Notes: generated by a model not told the origin, from the sequence alone. Positions 15,146-24,217 are shown, counted from the stretch's first letter. The stretch is 42,065 nucleotides of DNA from an uncultured Muribaculaceae bacterium (GCA_910579305.1 CAJTTA010000016.1:1-42065), one strand, 5' to 3'. Made by a program: numbers and translations.

Positions 15146-16012
15146 TTATTTTGTGTGATGAAGTATGTGGGCAGCTACGGCCGGGCAGGTGTTTGCCTCT
15201 ATTACAAATGAGGCGAGAGCCTTGAGCTCCTCTACCGCATTGCCCATCGCCACACCTTCATCTGCTATTTCAAACAGAGGTATGTCATTGATATTGTCGC
15301 CGAAAGCCACGATTCTGTCGGCTCTTACCCGTGACGCCACAGCTTCAACGGCCTTGGCCTTGTTGGCGGTAGAGGCAAACATTTCGAGCTGCCCCCAGTC
15401 AGGTCCGAAATTGTCGTGATAGCATAAAGGAGATACGGGTAGTTGCTGGCTTCTTATCTCATCATATACTTTACGGGCGTTTTCCCATGGCTGCACACTG
15501 TAGAGCAGCAGCGTGTTGTCAAGATTCCGAGGCAATGGTGATTCCCCTGACGGAGGAATATTGAAGTGCTTGAGGCCGGTATGCGCACGCTGTGCTATAA
15601 ACCCATGCTCAAGCTCGTTGAGTGGGCCGATATGGAATACTTCCAGGCTTTTGCCGGCAAATGTGTAAATGAAGGTGCTCGTCGAGTGCCTGCGGTAGAT
15701 GTCGAGCATGTTTTCCACCACGCCGGGAGAGATGAATTGCAGGCGAGAGAAAGATCTATCTTTAAGGTCAAATAAAGAGGCTCCTGTCATTACCACGGCA
15801 GGAATCCGGATATTTACCTCAGCCAACAGCGGCACAACAGTGGCCGGTGTGCGAGCCGTGGCCACGGTGAAGAGAGCTCCGGCGGCAATCGCTTCATTGA
15901 GCATTACGGCTGATTCGGCTGAGACACGGGAGGATGGATCGAGCAAGGTGCCGTCGAGGTCTGATACGTAAAGAGTGCGCGTGCGAAGAAGGTCGTGGGT
16001 TACGAGGGTCAT
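15146..16012 (-). CDS. Cof-type HAD-superfamily hydrolase
   Basis: 288 aa. Motif I is VSDLDGTLLDPSSRVS (nucleophile Asp18, acid Asp20). A C2 cap domain follows, and motifs III/IV come late as KAKAVEAV and FGDNINDIPLFEIADEGVAMG. These enzymes are soluble Mg-dependent phosphatases acting on sugar or cofactor phosphates; the substrate cannot be predicted. It starts 8 nt after the DUF4834 gene and is the last gene of the psd-pssA operon, but no phospholipid role is evident. Confidence 0.9.
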   Translation of the reverse strand: MTLVTHDLLRTRTLYVSDLDGTLLDPSSRVSAESAVMLNEAIAAGALFTVATARTPATVVPLLAEVNIRIPAVVMTGASLFDLKDRSFSRLQFISPGVVENMLDIYRRHSTSTFIYTFAGKSLEVFHIGPLNELEHGFIAQRAHTGLKHFNIPPSGESPLPRNLDNTLLLYSVQPWENARKVYDEIRSQQLPVSPLCYHDNFGPDWGQLEMFASTANKAKAVEAVASRVRADRIVAFGDNINDIPLFEIADEGVAMGNAVEELKALASFVIEANTCPAVAAHILHHTK

Positions 16013-16019
16013 AATGCGG

Positions 16020-16403
16020 TCACTTTATCTCTTCCCAACTAATGTCGGTGATCTGTCGCTCGTTATATTCCACAAATACAGGAGAGGCAGAGCCGTCGAG
16101 CCATGCTTCGGAGCCTGTCAGCGTTAATTCTGTGAAAGATATGTAATCGCCGTAGTCGGAGGGTATTATTTTTCGGTATTGGGCACGGCGGGCATGAGTG
16201 CGGCGTTTGCTGTATCGGGTCTGGTTCTCTGCCTTTGGGCCGCCCTTGTATTCCCGTCTGTCGAATGACGAGGGATCGATGCCCATGTTTTTCAGCATCT
16301 GCTTCTGCATCCTTCGCCCGAGCATGCGCATAAGCCATCTTGTGATATGCGGCAGTAATAGCCATAGCCCCCAGGCTATGAGCAGAATCCATATAAGTAT
16401 CAT
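16020..16403 (-). CDS. DUF4834 family membrane protein
   Basis: 127 aa. A single N-terminal hydrophobic helix (ILIWILLIAWGLWLLLPHIT, about 2-25) is followed by a very basic juxtamembrane stretch (RRMQKQMLKNMG, REYKGGPKAENQTRYSKRR) and an acidic tail ending DISWEEIK. The family is seen in Bacteroidales next to pssA and its function is unknown. The ATG overlaps the pssA stop (ATGA), so the two are coupled. Confidence 0.82.
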   Translation of the reverse strand: MILIWILLIAWGLWLLLPHITRWLMRMLGRRMQKQMLKNMGIDPSSFDRREYKGGPKAENQTRYSKRRTHARRAQYRKIIPSDYGDYISFTELTLTGSEAWLDGSASPVFVEYNERQITDISWEEIK

Positions 16404-17098
16404 ATGTCGGAACAGAAGAGGTTAGCGATGAATGAGCTTACAGCATAATAGCCTATAAGATAATATAGTCCTTGCCATCCGCAAGCGGCGATGCATATTA
16501 CGGCTGCAATTGCAAGCATATAGCGAAGGATGTTGTCTTTCAAGGATAAGGACTTGAACTTCAGGGAATACATCTTCACAGGCGCTACCATTAGCAGCGC
16601 AATGGCTATGACAGATCCTGAGGCGGCATACATGTTGACCCCGGAAGGTGTCTCGGCCGTGATTGCAGCCAGGCCGATGCAGAAAAGAGCGCAGGCCGGT
16701 ATGGGCATTCCCTTGAATGTCGTGGCCTGAGAGGGATCGATGTTGAAGCGTCCCAGTCGCAGTGCTCCCATGGCTGGGATGAGCAGAGTGAGCAAGCATA
16801 CGGGCAGTGGCGCACCTCCTTGCTGAAATAAGTTGAGGAGAAGCATAGCCGGCGCTACGCCGAAGCTCACGAGATCGCTCAACGAGTCGAGTTGCTTGCC
16901 GAGTTCGGAATATGCTCCGAGCATACGGGCACATAGGCCGTCGCAGAAGTCGGCTACTGCAGCCAGCAATATGCAATAGAAGCACAGGATGTATCCGGGT
17001 GTCGAACCGATTGTTTCGGTGCAGTGAAAAGCGCAGTAGATGCCCATGCAGCCGAAGAGGAGATTGAGTATGGTTATTGAGTTGGGTATATACTTCAT
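16400..17098 (-). CDS. pssA: CDP-diacylglycerol--serine O-phosphatidyltransferase
   Basis: 232 aa, about seven membrane helices. Makes phosphatidylserine from CDP-diacylglycerol and serine at the inner membrane. The CDP-alcohol phosphatidyltransferase motif is complete: DFCDGLCARMLGAYSEL, then GKQLDSLSD, matching D-x2-DG-x2-AR-x8-G-x3-D-x3-D. The start is ATG 17098 (MKYIPNSITILNLLFGCMGI, typical of the family); the frame extends to 17212 but would overlap psd and add a histidine-rich artefact. psd lies immediately upstream, giving the full route to phosphatidylethanolamine. Confidence 0.95.
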   Translation of the reverse strand: MKYIPNSITILNLLFGCMGIYCAFHCTETIGSTPGYILCFYCILLAAVADFCDGLCARMLGAYSELGKQLDSLSDLVSFGVAPAMLLLNLFQQGGAPLPVCLLTLLIPAMGALRLGRFNIDPSQATTFKGMPIPACALFCIGLAAITAETPSGVNMYAASGSVIAIALLMVAPVKMYSLKFKSLSLKDNILRYMLAIAAVICIAACGWQGLYYLIGYYAVSSFIANLFCSDI

Positions 17099-17168
17099 GT
17101 TGTGATGGTGATGATGTATAATAGGGATGAAGAGAGAGGGCCACGTTGTAAGAACGCCGCGCAGTCTC

Positions 17169-17837
17169 TTAAAGTTTGCTCTGAAGCTTGGCCAGGGGGG
17201 TGATGCCACCACTTGTCACCATCCCGTTCTTTACAAGAATTTCAGCGTCAAGGGGCAGATAAATGTCCACTCTTGAGCCGAATTTAATAAACCCGAGATG
17301 CGTATCTATATTGGCTTCATGGCCTTTACGGGCGTAGGTCACTATGCGCCGGGCCATGGCTCCTGCCACCTGTCTCACGGTTATGCGCTGGCCGTCGGGC
17401 GTGATGATGCCTATTGTGCTGCGTTCATTCTGAGTGCTCGCTTTGGGAAGATAGGCCGATAGGAATCGTCCTTTGTGGTGCTTTACATATTCCACATGTC
17501 CGTCGACCGGAAACCAGTTGGCATGAACGTTGAGAGGACTCATGAACACGCTCACCTGGATGGCCTTGCCTTTGATGAACTCGGGTTCCTGTGTGCGTTC
17601 CACTACCACGACTTTGCCGTCGACCGAACTCACCACCATATCTTTTCGCGGGCCTTTGTAGTAACGGCGCGGGCAACGGAAGAAGTTAAACACAAATCCG
17701 TAGATCACGACCGAAGTGGCCGTAAGAAGTCCCGGAATGATCCATGGCGGGAAGAATAGCCATACTATGATGTTGAGCATCAAGAGCATAGCAAAGAGCA
17801 GAATGAGTATGTTGGTGCCTTCTCTGTGAATTTTCAT
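17169..17837 (-). CDS. psd: phosphatidylserine decarboxylase proenzyme
   Basis: 222 aa, the short bacterial type. Converts phosphatidylserine to phosphatidylethanolamine. Two N-terminal membrane helices (about 10-48), a VSSVDGKVV segment, FMSPLNVHANWFPVDG, and the self-cleavage site FGSR in GFIKFGSRVDIYLP: cleavage between Gly and Ser yields the pyruvoyl cofactor. First gene of psd-pssA-DUF4834-HAD, 70 nt before pssA, behind a canonical promoter. Confidence 0.95.
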   Translation of the reverse strand: MKIHREGTNILILLFAMLLMLNIIVWLFFPPWIIPGLLTATSVVIYGFVFNFFRCPRRYYKGPRKDMVVSSVDGKVVVVERTQEPEFIKGKAIQVSVFMSPLNVHANWFPVDGHVEYVKHHKGRFLSAYLPKASTQNERSTIGIITPDGQRITVRQVAGAMARRIVTYARKGHEANIDTHLGFIKFGSRVDIYLPLDAEILVKNGMVTSGGITPLAKLQSKL

Positions 17838-17893
17838 ATCGGAATATCACCGCTCTGCAGAGTGGAGGTGAGAATTCGTGGGTTTTCAAAATA

Positions 17894-17924
17894 CAAAGTT
17901 AGTTAATTTTGACGGGATAACAAA
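17894..17924 (-). promoter_or_regulatory. promoter of psd operon
   Basis: Minus strand: TTTG (17924-17921), a 19-nt gap, TAACTTTG (17901-17894). Leader of about 50 nt to the ATG at 17837. Confidence 0.75.
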
Positions 17925-17940
17925 TTGTTTTAAGAGATAA

Positions 17941-17972
17941 TTTGTGGATATGCTTGGATTTTAGTAATTTTG
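17941..17972 (+). promoter_or_regulatory. promoter of the pseudouridine synthase-purE-ispG unit
   Basis: TTTG at 17941-17944, a 20-nt gap, then TAATTTTG at 17965-17972. The -33 boxes of this and the divergent psd promoter are only 16 nt apart. The transcript would start near 17978, giving a long leader of about 200 nt before 18181. Confidence 0.72.
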
Positions 17973-18004
17973 TGCACTTCAAATTCTTAGAAGCTGTTGA
18001 GGGT

Positions 18005-18076
18005 ATGAGAGAATCTTACCCCGGCAAATATCGCGAGGGGCCGGTAGCATTAAAGAGTGTGAACGATGTGCTGTAG
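18005..18076 (+). other. possible 23-codon leader ORF
   Basis: An ATG at 18005, about 27 nt after the expected start site, opens a 23-residue frame (MRESYPGKYREGPVALKSVN and three more) ending TAG at 18074-18076. One base later a second 19-codon frame starts at 18078 and ends at 18137. The first frame also covers the inverted repeat GGGTA (18000-18004 region) with TACCC (18017-18021). Either could be a leader peptide; chance is not excluded. Confidence 0.25.
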
Positions 18077-18180
18077 AATGATTATGCGATGTCGGTATCT
18101 ACTCCTGGATCAGCTGCTTTTCCCGTGCAAAGTTTAGGTATTTGTTTGCATGCTTCAGGGAGAATGTATTTAATGAAAAG

Positions 18181-19122
18181 ATGAAAAAAACACAATCCCG
18201 GGCATCATGGAGACCGGATAAAATACTTTCCGCCTCCAATACCGGCGAGGGCGCTGTGCCCCTGCTGGATTTAATGATAAGCGCGTTTCCCGAGTTTAAC
18301 CGCACACGTATCAAAAGTTTGCTCAAGCACGGTCAGGTGCGGGTGGCAGGATCTCTTGCTCCGAGGCATGACACCCCTGTAGAGCAGGGAGGGCAAATAG
18401 AGGTGAATCTCACCCGTCCGTTTGCCACATTCCGCCATCCACGCCTCAGCCTTGTATATGAAGACAATGATATACTGGTGATCAACAAAGGTTATGGCCT
18501 TTTGTCAATGGGCACTGACTCTGCACGCAAGGATGTCACGGCGTATTCGGCGCTGAAGGACTATGTCAAGCGTCAGCATCCCTCCAACAAGGTCTTCATT
18601 GTTCACCGGCTGGATCGTGACACCTCGGGCCTGATGATGTTTGCCCGTACCGAGGAGGCTAAAGACGCAATGCAGCATAATTGGAACAATATGGTGATCG
18701 AGCGCAATTATCTTGCAGTGCTTGAGGGTGTGCTTGAGGAGGATTCAGGAGTGGTGCGCTCGCATCTTGAAGAGAATTCCCGCTTTGAGGTATACACCAC
18801 TCATGTCAAAGGTCAGGGTAAGCTGGCTGTGACACGCTATAAAGTGCTTGCCCGTGGCCAGGGGTATACTTTAGTGCGTTTTTCCCTTGACACCGGACGA
18901 AAGAATCAGATCCGTGTCCATGCCTCTGATCTCGGGCATCCCATAGTGGGCGACAGGAAATATGGCGCCTCGGCTTCTCCTATCCATCGGCTGGCTCTGC
19001 ACGCTGCGTCACTGAAGTTTGTTCACCCTGTCACGCGCCGACTCATGGAGTTTACTCTGCCGGTGCCGTCACGTTTTGCCGGGCTGGTGAAATATGGACA
19101 CTTTGAGCAGAAGAGTGAATGA
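18181..19122 (+). CDS. RluA-family 23S rRNA/tRNA pseudouridine synthase
   Basis: 313 aa from ATG 18181. An N-terminal S4-like RNA-binding domain (LLDLMISAFPEFNRTRIKSL, HGQVRVAG) precedes the RluA catalytic domain, with the active Asp in VHRLDRDTSGLMMFAR and a late GRKNQIRVHASDLGHPIVGD. It isomerises uridine to pseudouridine in rRNA or tRNA; the exact site cannot be read from sequence. An in-frame ATG at 18142 would add 13 poorly conserved-looking residues, and MKKTQSR is the more natural start. purE follows after 29 nt. Confidence 0.9.
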   Translation: MKKTQSRASWRPDKILSASNTGEGAVPLLDLMISAFPEFNRTRIKSLLKHGQVRVAGSLAPRHDTPVEQGGQIEVNLTRPFATFRHPRLSLVYEDNDILVINKGYGLLSMGTDSARKDVTAYSALKDYVKRQHPSNKVFIVHRLDRDTSGLMMFARTEEAKDAMQHNWNNMVIERNYLAVLEGVLEEDSGVVRSHLEENSRFEVYTTHVKGQGKLAVTRYKVLARGQGYTLVRFSLDTGRKNQIRVHASDLGHPIVGDRKYGASASPIHRLALHAASLKFVHPVTRRLMEFTLPVPSRFAGLVKYGHFEQKSE

Positions 19123-19151
19123 TAAGCTGATAAAAAAACAATATCTGGAAT

Positions 19152-19658
19152 ATGCAACCTGTAGTAAGCATCATCATGGGCAGCACAAGCGATCTGCCCG
19201 TAATGGAGAAGGCGGCAGCTTTCTTCGACTCGCTTGAGATACCTTTTGAGATGGTGGCTTTGTCGGCCCACCGCACTCCGCGCGAAGTGGAGAAATTTGC
19301 CACAGAAGCAGAAGGCCGCGGCATCAAGGTGATCATTGCCGCCGCAGGGATGGCCGCTCATCTCGGCGGCGTAATAGCGTCGCTCACTTCGCTGCCAGTG
19401 ATAGGAGTGCCCATCCGCAGCTCATTTGATGGGCTGGATGCACTCCTCGCCATAGTGCAGATGCCTCCCGGAATACCAGTAGCCACTGTAGGTGTCAACG
19501 GCTCTCTGAATGCGGCTGTACTCGCTTCGGAGATCCTGGCGCTCACCGATGCAGGAATAAAAGCCCGTGTGGATGTCTATAGAAAGACCCTCTCACAGAA
19601 GATCGTGGATGCTAATGCGGCCCTCGGCGAGGTAAAGTATAAATTCAAGACCAATTGA
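19152..19658 (+). CDS. purE: N5-carboxyaminoimidazole ribonucleotide mutase
   Basis: 168 aa, class I PurE. Converts N5-CAIR to CAIR in purine synthesis. Visible motifs: IIMGSTSDLPVMEKAAAFFD, the active-site SAHRTPREVE, IIAAAGMAAHLGGVIASLT, PVIGVPI, QMPPGIPVATVGVNGSLNAA. Cytoplasmic octamer in characterised homologues. The TGA stop shares one base with the ispG ATG (TGATG), indicating coupled translation. Confidence 0.96.
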   Translation: MQPVVSIIMGSTSDLPVMEKAAAFFDSLEIPFEMVALSAHRTPREVEKFATEAEGRGIKVIIAAAGMAAHLGGVIASLTSLPVIGVPIRSSFDGLDALLAIVQMPPGIPVATVGVNGSLNAAVLASEILALTDAGIKARVDVYRKTLSQKIVDANAALGEVKYKFKTN

Positions 19659-21256
19659 TGGGCAGGTATAACTATCGGCGCCGTCAGTCGCGTCAGGTGG
19701 TGATAGCCGGTCTGGCGCTGGGTGGAGATGCACCGGTGAGAGTGCAGAGCATGACCACCCGTTCCACCAATGATGTGGATGCGTGCGTGGAGCAGGCCTT
19801 GAGGATATATCGTGCGGGAGGCGAGCTTGTCAGGCTCACTACCCAGGGCGTGCGCGAGGCAGCCAGCATAGGATTGGTGCGTGACGGATTGCGGGCTCAG
19901 GGATGCGGCATCCCTGTAGTGGCCGATGTGCACTTTAATCCCAAGGCGGCGCTTGCGGCTGCCGCTACATGCGACAAAGTGCGCATAAATCCGGGTAATT
20001 TTGTAGATCCGGCCCGCACGTTCCGCTCACTTGCCTATACCGATGAGGAATATGCCGCAGAAGTTGAGCGCATACGCCGGGCACTTGTGCCCTTTCTTGA
20101 TGTGTGTAGAGAGCATGGCACTGCGGTGCGGTTGGGGGTGAACCACGGTTCTCTTTCCGACAGGATAATGAGCCGTTACGGAGACTCGCCTGCAGGCATG
20201 ACAGAGAGTGTGATGGAATATCTGCGCATATGCCGTGATGTGGATTTCCACAATATCGTAATATCCGTCAAAGCTTCCAATACGGTCGTTATGGTAGCGA
20301 CTGTGCGCTCGCTGGTCAGAGCCATGGAGGCTGAAGGGATGGATTATCCGTTGCATCTGGGTGTCACTGAGGCCGGCGACGGCGAGGATGGCCGCATAAA
20401 GAGTGCTGTGGGCATAGGGACTCTGCTTGCCGAAGGAATCGGCGATACTGTGAGGGTGAGTCTCAGTGAGGAGCCTGAGGCAGAGATACCTGTAGCCAAG
20501 AGTCTTGTGCGTCATATACTCTCGCGTGAAGGTCATGAGCCTATAGTGGAACCTGCATACACAGAGCAGCGGCCTATGCGTGCCCCCCTTCCATTGATCG
20601 CAGTCACTGCCGATTATGATCACATTCCTGAAGACTGGATGGAGGTGTCGGCTTCATCCGATCCTTGTTCGGCACCATCTTCAGGCACTGTTATTCTCAC
20701 CTCATCTCATGTCAACGCGCCCGGGGAGATGCAGAGCTGGATGGAGCGATATCGCACATCGGGAGGAGAAGGCCTGATCATTCTCGCGTTGAGTTATGCT
20801 GATCCCGACTCTGCGGAGATACAGCTCAAGGCTGCTGCCGATTTCGGCGCGATGCTTCTCAATGGCTATGGCAACGGAATTTTGCTGCGTGCGCCGGCTA
20901 TGTCAAGGGAACAGATCGCCTCTACGGAGCTGGCCATCCTGCAGGCCGCGCGGCTCCGTTTCTCCAAAACGGAATACATAGCATGTCCCGGATGTGGCCG
21001 CACCATGTTTGATCTCCAAGGAGTGCTCAGAGCTGTCAAGGCTGCCACGTCTCATCTTCCGGGGCTTAAGATAGGCGTCATGGGATGCATAGTCAATGGC
21101 CCGGGAGAAATGGCTGATGCCGACTATGGTTATGTGGGAGCGGCAGCCGGCAAGGTGAGTCTGTATCGGGCAAAGGAATGTGTGGAAAAGAATATTCCTG
21201 CCGAAGAGGCCATAGCACATCTGCTTGCCCTCATCGAAGCCGACGGCAGAGGCTGA
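19658..21256 (+). CDS. ispG: (E)-4-hydroxy-3-methylbut-2-enyl-diphosphate synthase, large form
   Basis: 532 aa, the long form with an inserted domain, as in Bacteroidota and plants, versus about 370 aa in E. coli. Converts MEcPP to HMBPP in the non-mevalonate isoprenoid pathway using a 4Fe-4S cluster. TIM-barrel start VRVQSMTTRSTNDV and VADVHFNPKAAL; cluster Cys at 443 and 446 (CPGCGRTMFDL) and 477 (GCIVNGPGE). The middle region 270-410 is the insert. ATG 19658 is chosen over the in-frame TTG at 19655 because it overlaps the purE stop. Confidence 0.95.
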   Translation: MGRYNYRRRQSRQVVIAGLALGGDAPVRVQSMTTRSTNDVDACVEQALRIYRAGGELVRLTTQGVREAASIGLVRDGLRAQGCGIPVVADVHFNPKAALAAAATCDKVRINPGNFVDPARTFRSLAYTDEEYAAEVERIRRALVPFLDVCREHGTAVRLGVNHGSLSDRIMSRYGDSPAGMTESVMEYLRICRDVDFHNIVISVKASNTVVMVATVRSLVRAMEAEGMDYPLHLGVTEAGDGEDGRIKSAVGIGTLLAEGIGDTVRVSLSEEPEAEIPVAKSLVRHILSREGHEPIVEPAYTEQRPMRAPLPLIAVTADYDHIPEDWMEVSASSDPCSAPSSGTVILTSSHVNAPGEMQSWMERYRTSGGEGLIILALSYADPDSAEIQLKAAADFGAMLLNGYGNGILLRAPAMSREQIASTELAILQAARLRFSKTEYIACPGCGRTMFDLQGVLRAVKAATSHLPGLKIGVMGCIVNGPGEMADADYGYVGAAAGKVSLYRAKECVEKNIPAEEAIAHLLALIEADGRG

Positions 21257-21272
21257 CCACAGATTTATTTAG

Positions 21273-21317
21273 AAATATCGCCTGTAAGGATGTCATGATC
21301 ACTTACAGGCGATATTT
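21273..21317. terminator. bidirectional terminator between ispG and topA
   Basis: A perfect 16-bp stem, AAATATCGCCTGTAAG (21273-21288) with 21302-21317, has a 13-nt loop and a T-run at its right end (21315-21319). It ends the ispG transcript and probably also topA, which converges at 21336. Confidence 0.88.
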
Positions 21318-21335
21318 TTATTGCAGAGTATGTTT

Positions 21336-23693
21336 TTATTTCTTGCCTTTAGAGCGAGGACTACGTGCAGTCCGTGTCTTCTTTGCAGGAGCGGCATCCT
21401 GCTCTTCCATAATTTTTTTTGCCTCTTCAAGAGTGAGTCCGGCTGCGTCAGTGCCCTTGGGCAGCTTATAGTTCTTGGCTTTCTTATCTCCTTCCCCTTT
21501 GTAGGCGAGATATGGGCCGAAACGTCCGTTAAGAGCCTGAAGCCCGGGCATGTCAGGAAATTCCTTGATGATGCGGGCTGAGTCGTCGGCCCGCTTTTTT
21601 TCAATCAGGGCTACGGCTTCATCAATAGTGATGGTCTGAGGGGCGAGTTCTTTGGGGATTGACACAAATTTTGAGTCATGACGCAGATATGGGCCGAAGC
21701 GCCCGATAGCAGCAACTACTTTCTTACCTTCAAATTCACCCACAGTGCGCGGAAGTTCAAATAGCTTCAAGGCTTCTTCAAGAGTAATGGTGGCTATGCT
21801 CTGGCCATCCTGAAGCGAAGCGAATACAGGCTTTTCTTCATCTTCAGTGCTGCCTATCTGCACCATCGGGCCGAATCGACCTATCTTGACGCTTACCGGG
21901 CGCCCTGAGGCCGGATCGATGCCAAGTGCGCGTTCGCCCACTTTGTGATCCATGCGCAAAGAATTGATTTTGAGAATGTCGGGATGAAAACCACTGTAGA
22001 AAGAATCAATCTCCTGATTCCATCCGAGTTTTCCCTCGGCGATATCATCAAACTTTTCTTCTATGCGGGCAGTGAAATTATAGTCGAGTATGTCGGGGAA
22101 ATATTCAGTGAGAAAGTCATTTACCACCATGCCTATATCGGTAGGCACGAGGCGCCCCTTGTCGGAGCCTGCAGTCTCAGTCTCCGTAGAAGCGGCGATG
22201 CCTGCCGGCGTGAGAGTAAATACCCTATAATCTCGCTTTTCACCCTCTTTTTCACCTTTTTCCACATAGTCGCGCCCCTGGATGGTGCTTATGGTAGGCG
22301 CATAGGTCGAGGGGCGTCCTATGCCGAGTTCCTCCATTTTCTTTACGAGAGACGCTTCATTATATCTGGCGGGAGCCTGAGTGAACCGCTCGGTGGCAGT
22401 TATTGTCTCGGGAGAGATGGCTGTGCCGGCCGGTATGGGCGGAAGTATGGATGATGCAGATTCTTTCTCAGAGTTGTAGGCTTTCAGGAAACCCTCAAAT
22501 TTTATGACCTCTCCATGGGTCAGGAATACCTTGTCTCTGCATATCTCGGCCTGAGAGTCAATGCCAATCTCGAGAGTGGTCTTTTCTATGAGCGCATCAG
22601 ACATCTGTGAGGCCAATGTGCGCATACGTATCAGGTTATACAGACGTTTCTCCTGAGGCGAGCCCTGCACATCAGTCTTGTTGATATAGGTGGGGCGTAT
22701 GGCCTCGTGAGCCTCCTGAGCGCCTTTGGCATTGGTGTGGTAATGGCGCACCTTGAGATATTCGGCACCGTATTCGTTGGTGACCAGCGTGGAAATATCG
22801 TCTATTGCAAGTTTCGACAGGTTGAGTGAGTCAGTACGCATGTATGTTATGTGTCCTGCTTCATAGAGCTGTTGGGCCACACGCATGGTCTGTGCCACAG
22901 TGAATCCAAGCCTGCGGGCGGCTTCCTGCTGGAGGGTAGAGGTGGTGAAGGGCGGGGAAGGAGAGCGGTGCAGCGGTTTTACAGTTATGTCGGTTACGGA
23001 GAAAGAGGCCTTGCCGCAAGCCTCAAGCAGCTCTTTGGCCTGTTGCTCTGACTCTAATCGGGTGTTAAGCTCGCTGCGGAGCACTGTCGGGCTGGATGTC
23101 ATTCCGAAAGCTGCCGTGACTCTGAAGAAAGGCTTGGGAGTGAAAGCTGTAATCTCCTTTTCCCGCTCACATATCAGACGCACGGCCACACTCTGCACTC
23201 TGCCGGCTGAGAGAGACGGCTTGATTTTTCTCCATAGCACGGGCGAGAGTTCAAAACCTACAATGCGGTCGAGCACACGGCGCGCCTGCTGGGCATTTAC
23301 CCTGTCAAGGTCTATGGTGCGTGGATTTTCAAGGGCATGCACTATAGCCGGCTTGGTGATTTCATGAAACACTATGCGGTGGGTGGTGGCAGGATCAAGC
23401 TGAAGGACTTCAGCCAGATGCCAGGCAATCGCTTCTCCCTCTCGGTCTTCATCGGATGCGAGCCACACCGTGTCAGCCTCTTTTGCAGCAGCGCGCAACT
23501 GCTGCACCAGCTCTTTCTTTTCTGCCGGAATCTCATATACAGGCTCAAAATTGTGGTCTACATCAATACTGAAGTCTTTCTTCCTAAGGTCGCGGATGTG
23601 GCCGAAGCTTGACATTACCTTATAGTCAGGGCCTAAAAACTTCTCAATGGTCTTGGCCTTGGCTGGAGACTCCACTATAATCAGGTTCTTCAT
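21336..23693 (-). CDS. topA: DNA topoisomerase I
   Basis: 785 aa. Relaxes negative supercoils by single-strand cleavage. TOPRIM begins MKNLIIVESPAKAKTIEKFL and contains SDEDREGEAIAWHL; the active Tyr is near residue 284 in ITYMRTDSLNLS. The catalytic body is followed by C-terminal FGP repeats (KIGRFGPMVQIG, IGRFGPYLRHDS, NGRFGPYLAYKG) in place of Cys4 zinc fingers, then a basic tail KKTRTARSPRSKGKK. This zinc-less C-terminus is usual in Bacteroidota. ATG 23693 is chosen since the family starts MKNLIIVESP; seven upstream residues in frame are discounted. Confidence 0.95.
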   Translation of the reverse strand: MKNLIIVESPAKAKTIEKFLGPDYKVMSSFGHIRDLRKKDFSIDVDHNFEPVYEIPAEKKELVQQLRAAAKEADTVWLASDEDREGEAIAWHLAEVLQLDPATTHRIVFHEITKPAIVHALENPRTIDLDRVNAQQARRVLDRIVGFELSPVLWRKIKPSLSAGRVQSVAVRLICEREKEITAFTPKPFFRVTAAFGMTSSPTVLRSELNTRLESEQQAKELLEACGKASFSVTDITVKPLHRSPSPPFTTSTLQQEAARRLGFTVAQTMRVAQQLYEAGHITYMRTDSLNLSKLAIDDISTLVTNEYGAEYLKVRHYHTNAKGAQEAHEAIRPTYINKTDVQGSPQEKRLYNLIRMRTLASQMSDALIEKTTLEIGIDSQAEICRDKVFLTHGEVIKFEGFLKAYNSEKESASSILPPIPAGTAISPETITATERFTQAPARYNEASLVKKMEELGIGRPSTYAPTISTIQGRDYVEKGEKEGEKRDYRVFTLTPAGIAASTETETAGSDKGRLVPTDIGMVVNDFLTEYFPDILDYNFTARIEEKFDDIAEGKLGWNQEIDSFYSGFHPDILKINSLRMDHKVGERALGIDPASGRPVSVKIGRFGPMVQIGSTEDEEKPVFASLQDGQSIATITLEEALKLFELPRTVGEFEGKKVVAAIGRFGPYLRHDSKFVSIPKELAPQTITIDEAVALIEKKRADDSARIIKEFPDMPGLQALNGRFGPYLAYKGEGDKKAKNYKLPKGTDAAGLTLEEAKKIMEEQDAAPAKKTRTARSPRSKGKK

Positions 23694-23786
23694 ATTATGC
23701 TCAAAACAGTGCAAATCAGAGTGTTATGGCGTTCGTTGAAGGTCGGAATACAACAACACTGCGGAGTGCGGCTTTTATTTTGGCCA

Positions 23787-23794
23787 CAAAATTA
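23787..23794 (-). promoter_or_regulatory. possible -7 box for topA
   Basis: TAATTTTG read on the minus strand, about 94 nt before the topA ATG. No TTTG lies at the expected -33 spacing, so support is partial. Confidence 0.4.
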
Positions 23795-23887
23795 CGAAAT
23801 TTTTCTGAATTATGGCGGCAATATATGGCCTAACGTATAAAATAGCGCGGCATGCTTCCTGGGAATCGCATATTCATAAGTGTAGGT

Positions 23888-24160
23888 CTATGCCATCCAC
23901 GGTTCAGAATACAGCATGAGCGGGCGTTCCAAAGTCCATCCTCTGCTCATGTTTCTGACATTTAAGCGGGCAAGCCCTGAGAGATGTGGCACCTTGGCTC
24001 TCACGGCAGCCAGAAGTGATGACAGGCTGCTGAAGTTTTCGCGTGTGAATTCTGTCACAATTTCATTGCGGAGGCTCAGGCGCGCGTGCATGCGGTCGGT
24101 GTGTGATATTGTGCGCTCTTGCGATTTCTGATATTGTGTAGAAGCGGATTTGTAACTCAT
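23888..24160 (-). CDS. hypothetical 90-aa basic protein
   Basis: 90 aa from ATG 24160 (an in-frame TTG at 24169 would add three residues). It is Ser- and Arg-rich with no signal peptide or membrane span: MSYKSASTQYQKSQERTISH, then HARLSLRNEIVTEFTRENF, a helix SSLSSLLAAVRAKV, and GLARLNVRNMSRGWTLERPL. I do not recognise a family. The gene lies alone between dcp, whose terminator is directly upstream, and topA. The balance of charged and hydrophobic residues argues for a real protein. Confidence 0.55.
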   Translation of the reverse strand: MSYKSASTQYQKSQERTISHTDRMHARLSLRNEIVTEFTRENFSSLSSLLAAVRAKVPHLSGLARLNVRNMSRGWTLERPLMLYSEPWMA

Positions 24161-24175
24161 AGGGGGCAAGTATAT

Positions 24176-24217
24176 AAAAAGAAAACATCAGCTTCCCGCC
24201 TATGCGGGAAACTGATG
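24176..24217 (-). terminator. terminator after the M3 peptidase gene
   Basis: Read on the minus strand: a 13-bp hairpin with one internal mismatch (24217-24212 with 24191-24186, 24210-24204 with 24199-24193), 4-nt loop CTAT, followed by TTTTCTTTTT (24185-24176). A strong intrinsic terminator for the five-gene operon ending at 24271. Confidence 0.85.

Noticed and set aside
17099..17212. N-terminal extension of pssA with five histidines
   Set aside because: Family proteins start at MKYIPNSIT; the extension overlaps psd and looks like translated non-coding sequence.
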